A stretch of DNA of 64,000 bases from Streptomyces griseoflavus (GTDB taxonomy: Bacteria > Actinomycetota > Actinomycetes > Streptomycetales > Streptomycetaceae): NCBI RefSeq assembly GCF_014649995.1, contig NZ_BMUC01000007.1, forward strand, positions 241,898 through 305,897. The letters are read 5' to 3'. The position numbers and the translations under genes are program-made. Position 1 is the stretch's first letter. Every line of letters begins with the position of its first letter. The notes beneath the pieces are model-generated. The model did not search any database, was not told where the DNA came from, and was given only the letters and a program-made list of their open reading frames with translations. Positions 59,976-64,000 of the stretch are shown in pieces.

Positions 59976-61276
59976 CGATCGTGATGTTCATCCTCGGCAT
60001 AGTCGTCTTCGCGGTCGGCCTGCTGTTCTCCATCGCCTGGCACGAACTCGGGCACCTGTCCACGGCCAAGATGTTCGGCATCCGCGTGCCCCAGTACATG
60101 GTCGGCTTCGGCCCGACCCTGTGGTCCCGGCACAAGGGCGAGACCGAGTACGGCGTCAAGGCGATCCCCCTCGGCGGATACATCCGCATGATCGGCATGT
60201 TCCCGCCGGGCCCCGACGGCCGGGTGGAGGCCCGCTCCACCTCACCGTGGCGCGGCATGATCGAGGACGCCCGCTCCGCCGCCTTCGAGGAGCTGCGGCC
60301 CGGCGACGAGAAGCGGCTGTTCTACACGCGCAAGCCGTGGAAACGCGTCGTGGTGATGTTCGCCGGCCCGTTCATGAACCTGATCCTCGCCGCCGTGCTG
60401 TTCCTCACCGTGCTGATGGGCTTCGGCATCCAGCAGCAGACCACCACCGTGAGCTCCGTCTCCCAGTGCGTGATCTCACAGAGCGAGAACCGCGACGACT
60501 GCGCGAAGTCCGACCCGCAGTCCCCGGCCGCGGCGGCCGGCATGAAGGCCAAGGACAGGATCGTCGCCTTCGACGGCGTCAGGACCGACGACTGGGCCAC
60601 CCTCTCCGACCTCATCCGGGACAGCGCCGGCAAGAGCGTGCCGATCGTCGTGGACCGCGACGGCCGGGAGGTCACCCTCCAGGCGAAGATCGCCACCAAC
60701 CTGGTCGCCAAGAAGGACGGCAACGGCGCCTACGTCGAGGGCGAGTACGTCAAGGCCGGCTTCCTCGGCTTCAGCGCGGCCACCGGCGTCGTCAAGCAGG
60801 ACCTCGGGGACTCCGTGGTCTGGATGACCGACCGGGTCGGCGACGCCGTCGACTCCCTCGCCGCCCTGCCGTCCAAGATCCCCGCCCTGTGGGACGCCGC
60901 CTTCGGTGACGGCCCGCGCGAACAGGACTCCCCGATGGGCGTCGTCGGCGCCGCCCGGGTCGGCGGCGAGATCGCCACCCTGGAGATCCCCGCATCACAG
61001 CAGATGGCCATGTTCGTGATGCTGCTCGCGGGCTTCAACCTCTCCCTGTTCCTGTTCAACATGCTCCCGCTGCTGCCGCTCGACGGCGGACACATCGCGG
61101 GCGCGCTGTGGGAGTCGCTGCGCCGCAACCTCGCCAGGCTGCTGCGCCGCCCCGACCCGGGGCCGTTCGACGTGGCGAAACTGATGCCGGTCGCCTACGT
61201 CGTGGCCGGGGTCTTCGTCTGCTTCACCATCCTCGTCCTGATCGCGGACGTGGTGAACCCGGTGAGGATCTCCTAG
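59972..61276 (+). CDS. rseP: Site-2 intramembrane metalloprotease (RseP/RIP type)
   Basis: A 434-residue S2P protease. The zinc site is HELGH (H24, E25, H28) in the first helix, plus the Asp of [12 protein letters not shown] near the C-terminus. A single PDZ domain (about 170-260, [30 protein letters not shown]) lies between. About four membrane helices. It cleaves transmembrane regulators such as anti-sigma factors within the membrane. The ATG overlaps the dxr stop by 4 nt, and ispG lies about 200 nt downstream past a terminator; this dxr-rseP-ispG order is conserved in actinobacteria. Confidence 0.95.
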   Translation: MTIVMFILGIVVFAVGLLFSIAWHELGHLSTAKMFGIRVPQYMVGFGPTLWSRHKGETEYGVKAIPLGGYIRMIGMFPPGPDGRVEARSTSPWRGMIEDARSAAFEELRPGDEKRLFYTRKPWKRVVVMFAGPFMNLILAAVLFLTVLMGFGIQQQTTTVSSVSQCVISQSENRDDCAKSDPQSPAAAAGMKAKDRIVAFDGVRTDDWATLSDLIRDSAGKSVPIVVDRDGREVTLQAKIATNLVAKKDGNGAYVEGEYVKAGFLGFSAATGVVKQDLGDSVVWMTDRVGDAVDSLAALPSKIPALWDAAFGDGPREQDSPMGVVGAARVGGEIATLEIPASQQMAMFVMLLAGFNLSLFLFNMLPLLPLDGGHIAGALWESLRRNLARLLRRPDPGPFDVAKLMPVAYVVAGVFVCFTILVLIADVVNPVRIS

Positions 61277-61281
61277 CACCC

Positions 61282-61331
61282 GGCCCGGCCACCCGCCGTC
61301 CACGACGGCCCGGCCACCCGCCGTCCACGAC
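61282..61331. repeat. Exact 25-bp tandem duplication after rseP
   Basis: GGCCCGGCCACCCGCCGTCC plus ACGAC occurs twice with no difference (61282-61306, 61307-61331), followed by GGCCCGG of a third copy. Each copy carries a small GCCGTC/GACGGC dyad. Confidence 0.85.
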
Positions 61332-61372
61332 GGCCCGGAACCCCGGCGTTCCGGGCCGTCGCCCTTTGGGCG
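61329..61372 (+). terminator. Terminator of the dxr-rseP operon
   Basis: GACGGCCCGGAAC (61329-61341) pairs perfectly with GTTCCGGGCCGTC (61348-61360), 6-nt loop. A second small stem CGCCC-TTT-GGGCG (61360-61372) and GGTTT follow. Confidence 0.85.
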
Positions 61373-61484
61373 GGTTTACGGGCGCGATGTGCCCGCGCAC
61401 CGGCCCGTGCCGTAATCTCGGAGCCCGGGGCCCGCTGCTCACGGGGAGCCGGAGCTCGAACCACGACTTGGGGTTGCACAGCAG

Positions 61485-62642
<1,158 letters not shown>

Positions 62643-62649
62643 CGGTCGC

Positions 62650-62688
62650 GCCGGGCGCGGGCCGCGGCAGCCGGCCCGCGCCCGGCGG
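62650..62688 (+). terminator. Terminator after ispG
   Basis: CGCCGGGCGCGGGCCG (62650-62665) pairs perfectly over 16 bp with CGGCCCGCGCCCGGCG (62673-62688), 7-nt loop. Confidence 0.85.
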
Positions 62689-62744
62689 GTGGGGGCGCCC
62701 CGGCCCGGGGCCGGACCGGGGCGGCGCTGCCCGGCTTCCGCGGG

Positions 62745-62750
62745 TACAGT
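62745..62750 (+). promoter_or_regulatory. -10 element of the GNAT gene
   Basis: TACAGT in an otherwise GC-only stretch, about 40 nt upstream of the GNAT start. No good -35 was found. Confidence 0.4.
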
Positions 62751-62790
62751 GCGGAAATCAGGCAGACCCCTTTGTGTGAGGCCCCCGCTT

Positions 62791-63639
62791 TTGTTGACGC
62801 AGACCACTTCACGGGTCCTCGAGCCGAGCGACCTGGCCGCAGCCCTCGCCGTACTCGACCGCGAGCCGGTCGCGAACGCCTTCGTGACGGCCCGGGTCCG
62901 GATCGCCGGCCTGGACCCCTGGAGACTGGGCGGCGAGATGTGGGGCTGGTACGAGGGGGGCGTCCTGACCTCCCTCTGCTACGCCGGCGCCAACCTGGTG
63001 CCGATCTGCGCCACCCCCCGGGCCGTGCGCGCCTTCGCCGACCGCGCCCGCCGGGCCGGGCGCCGCTGCTCCTCCGTCGTCGGCCCGGCCGAGCCCACCG
63101 CCGAACTGTGGCGGCTGCTCGAACCCCAGTGGGGCCCGGCCCGCGAGGTCCGCGCCCACCAGCCCCTCATGGTCACCGACCGCATGCCCCGCACCGTCGC
63201 CCCGGACCCCCGCGTCCGCCGCGTCCGCAAGGACGAACTGGAGACGATCATGCCGGCGTGCGTGGCGATGTTCACCGAGGAGGTCGGCATCTCCCCGCTG
63301 GCCGGCGACGGCGGCCTGCTCTACCAGGCCCGGGTCGCCGAACTCGTCGGCGCCGGCCGCTCCTTCGCCCGCTTCGACGCCGACGGCAAGGTCGTCTTCA
63401 AGGCCGAGATCGGCGCCGCGACCGACCGCGCCTGCCAGATCCAGGGCGTGTGGGTGGCCCCCGAGCACCGGGGCAACGGCGTCGCCGCCCCCGGCATGGC
63501 CGCCGTACTGCGCTACGCCCTCGCCGACGTCGCCCCCGTGGCGAGCCTCTACGTCAACGACTTCAACACCCCCGCCCGCAGGACGTACGAGAAGGTCGGC
63601 TTCCAAGAGGTCGGAGCCTTCATGAGCGTGCTGTTCTGA
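62791..63639 (+). CDS. GNAT-family acetyltransferase (with DUF4081-type N-domain)
   Basis: A 282-residue protein. The C-terminal GNAT fold has the acetyl-CoA loop IQGVWVAPEHRGNGVAAPGMAAVLRYAL (Q/R-x-x-G-x-A pattern) and YVNDFNTPARRTYEKVGFQEVG. The N-terminal 130 residues (VLEPSDLAAALAVLDREPVANAFVTARV) form the extra domain common in actinobacterial relatives. A TTG at 62791 (or 62794) gives the N-terminus LLTQTT seen in homologues from memory; GAGG lies 9 nt before it. GTG 62776 would add 5 residues. Acceptor substrate is unknown. It follows ispG but has its own promoter-like sequence. Confidence 0.87.
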   Translation: MLTQTTSRVLEPSDLAAALAVLDREPVANAFVTARVRIAGLDPWRLGGEMWGWYEGGVLTSLCYAGANLVPICATPRAVRAFADRARRAGRRCSSVVGPAEPTAELWRLLEPQWGPAREVRAHQPLMVTDRMPRTVAPDPRVRRVRKDELETIMPACVAMFTEEVGISPLAGDGGLLYQARVAELVGAGRSFARFDADGKVVFKAEIGAATDRACQIQGVWVAPEHRGNGVAAPGMAAVLRYALADVAPVASLYVNDFNTPARRTYEKVGFQEVGAFMSVLF

Positions 63640-63653
63640 CCGGCGCGCCCCTG

Positions 63654-63659
63654 TAGTCT
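63654..63659 (+). promoter_or_regulatory. -10 element of the last gene
   Basis: TAGTCT lies 7 nt before ATG 63667, with no ribosome site: another leaderless-type start. Confidence 0.5.
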
Positions 63660-63666
63660 CCCCGGC

Positions 63667-64000
63667 ATGCTGCGCTTCCCCGGTCACGGCCGCCCCGAGC
63701 CCGACGACATCGTGATCGGCCCCCTCGACCTGCCCGGTCACGTCGACGAGGCGCTGACCGTGCAGGCACTGGCGTTCGGCCTCGGCCCCGACGAGGTGGC
63801 CGTCCGCCGGCAGATCGTGCTGCGCCACATGACCTTCCCGGGTGCCAGGGCCTTCGGCGCCACGGTCAGGGGCCGCCTCGTCGGCTTCGTCTACGGCATG
63901 CCCAACGACCGCACCCACTGGTGGTCCACCGTCGTCGAGCCCTATCTGCGCGCCCGCGGCCACGGCGACTGGCTCGACGACTCCTTCGTCATCACCGAAC
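63667..64000 (+). CDS. GNAT-family acetyltransferase, cut by the window end
   Basis: The first 111 codons of a second GNAT-type protein; the frame is open to the last base. It begins MLRFPGHGRPEPDDIVIGPL and reaches RTHWWSTVVEPYLRARG and LDDSFVITE, the beta strand that usually precedes the acetyl-CoA-binding loop, so the catalytic half lies outside the window. The ATG at 63667 is placed by the -10 element upstream and the 27-nt gap after the previous gene. Substrate unknown. Confidence 0.75.
   Translation, partial: MLRFPGHGRPEPDDIVIGPLDLPGHVDEALTVQALAFGLGPDEVAVRRQIVLRHMTFPGARAFGATVRGRLVGFVYGMPNDRTHWWSTVVEPYLRARGHGDWLDDSFVITE

Noticed and set aside
61282-61338. CRISPR-like repeats
   Set aside because: Two directly abutting 25-bp copies without spacers and no cas genes; a tandem duplication.

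Overview
The window is chromosomal DNA of a Streptomyces-type actinomycete. GC content is very high, third codon positions are mostly G or C, GTG starts and 4-nt start/stop overlaps are common, several genes appear leaderless, and there are twin-arginine and LAETG sorting signals. Gene order from rlmN to dxr-rseP-ispG resembles, from memory, the conserved core of Streptomyces chromosomes. No rRNA, tRNA, CRISPR array or intact insertion sequence was seen.

Layout. (1) 1-2250 is a less GC-rich accessory patch: a small Myb/SANT-like protein, a 168-bp imperfect palindrome and a convergent gene whose product carries a HEPN-type R-x4-H motif. (2) 2305-8241 holds rlmN, a TPP riboswitch with its thiamine ABC transporter (thiB-thiP-ATPase), and a mycothiol-dependent-isomerase-like protein. 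(3) 8309-11905, minus strand: an LAETG wall-anchored protein, a VOC protein and an ABC permease/ATPase pair with degenerate ATPase motifs. (4) 12132-37204 is rich in polyamine and GABA catabolism: putrescine-type aminotransferase, AsnC/Lrp regulator, two gamma-aminobutyraldehyde-type dehydrogenases, a potABCD-type transporter with an FAD oxidoreductase, GabT, a PucR regulator and a succinate-semialdehyde-type dehydrogenase. Among these lie a small membrane protein with a palindromic operator, a glycerophosphodiesterase, a probable aminodeoxyfutalosine deaminase, a NADAR protein, a PAP2 phosphatase, a TPR protein and an orphan conjugation-type ATPase.

(5) 37301-52482 is a plant-polysaccharide locus, most simply read as xyloglucan use: secreted GH74 and GH12 enzymes; a binding protein with two permeases and no ATPase; cytoplasmic GH3, GH42 and GH95 enzymes; and a LacI-family regulator. 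Four copies of a GAAGCGCTTC-centred palindrome lie in front of the GH3 gene, the transporter operon and the regulator gene, so the locus looks like one self-contained regulon. An alpha-xylosidase (GH31) is absent.

(6) 52669-56462 is a NarL-type two-component system divergent from an ABC permease/ATPase pair. (7) 56596-64000 returns to core metabolism: a long acyl-CoA dehydrogenase, the MEP-pathway genes dxr and ispG flanking an RseP-type site-2 protease, and two GNAT acetyltransferases, the last cut by the window end.

The most novel-looking items are the HEPN-like gene with the adjacent long palindrome, and the operator-defined xyloglucan regulon. Functions are read from motifs and remembered family features; no searches were run.
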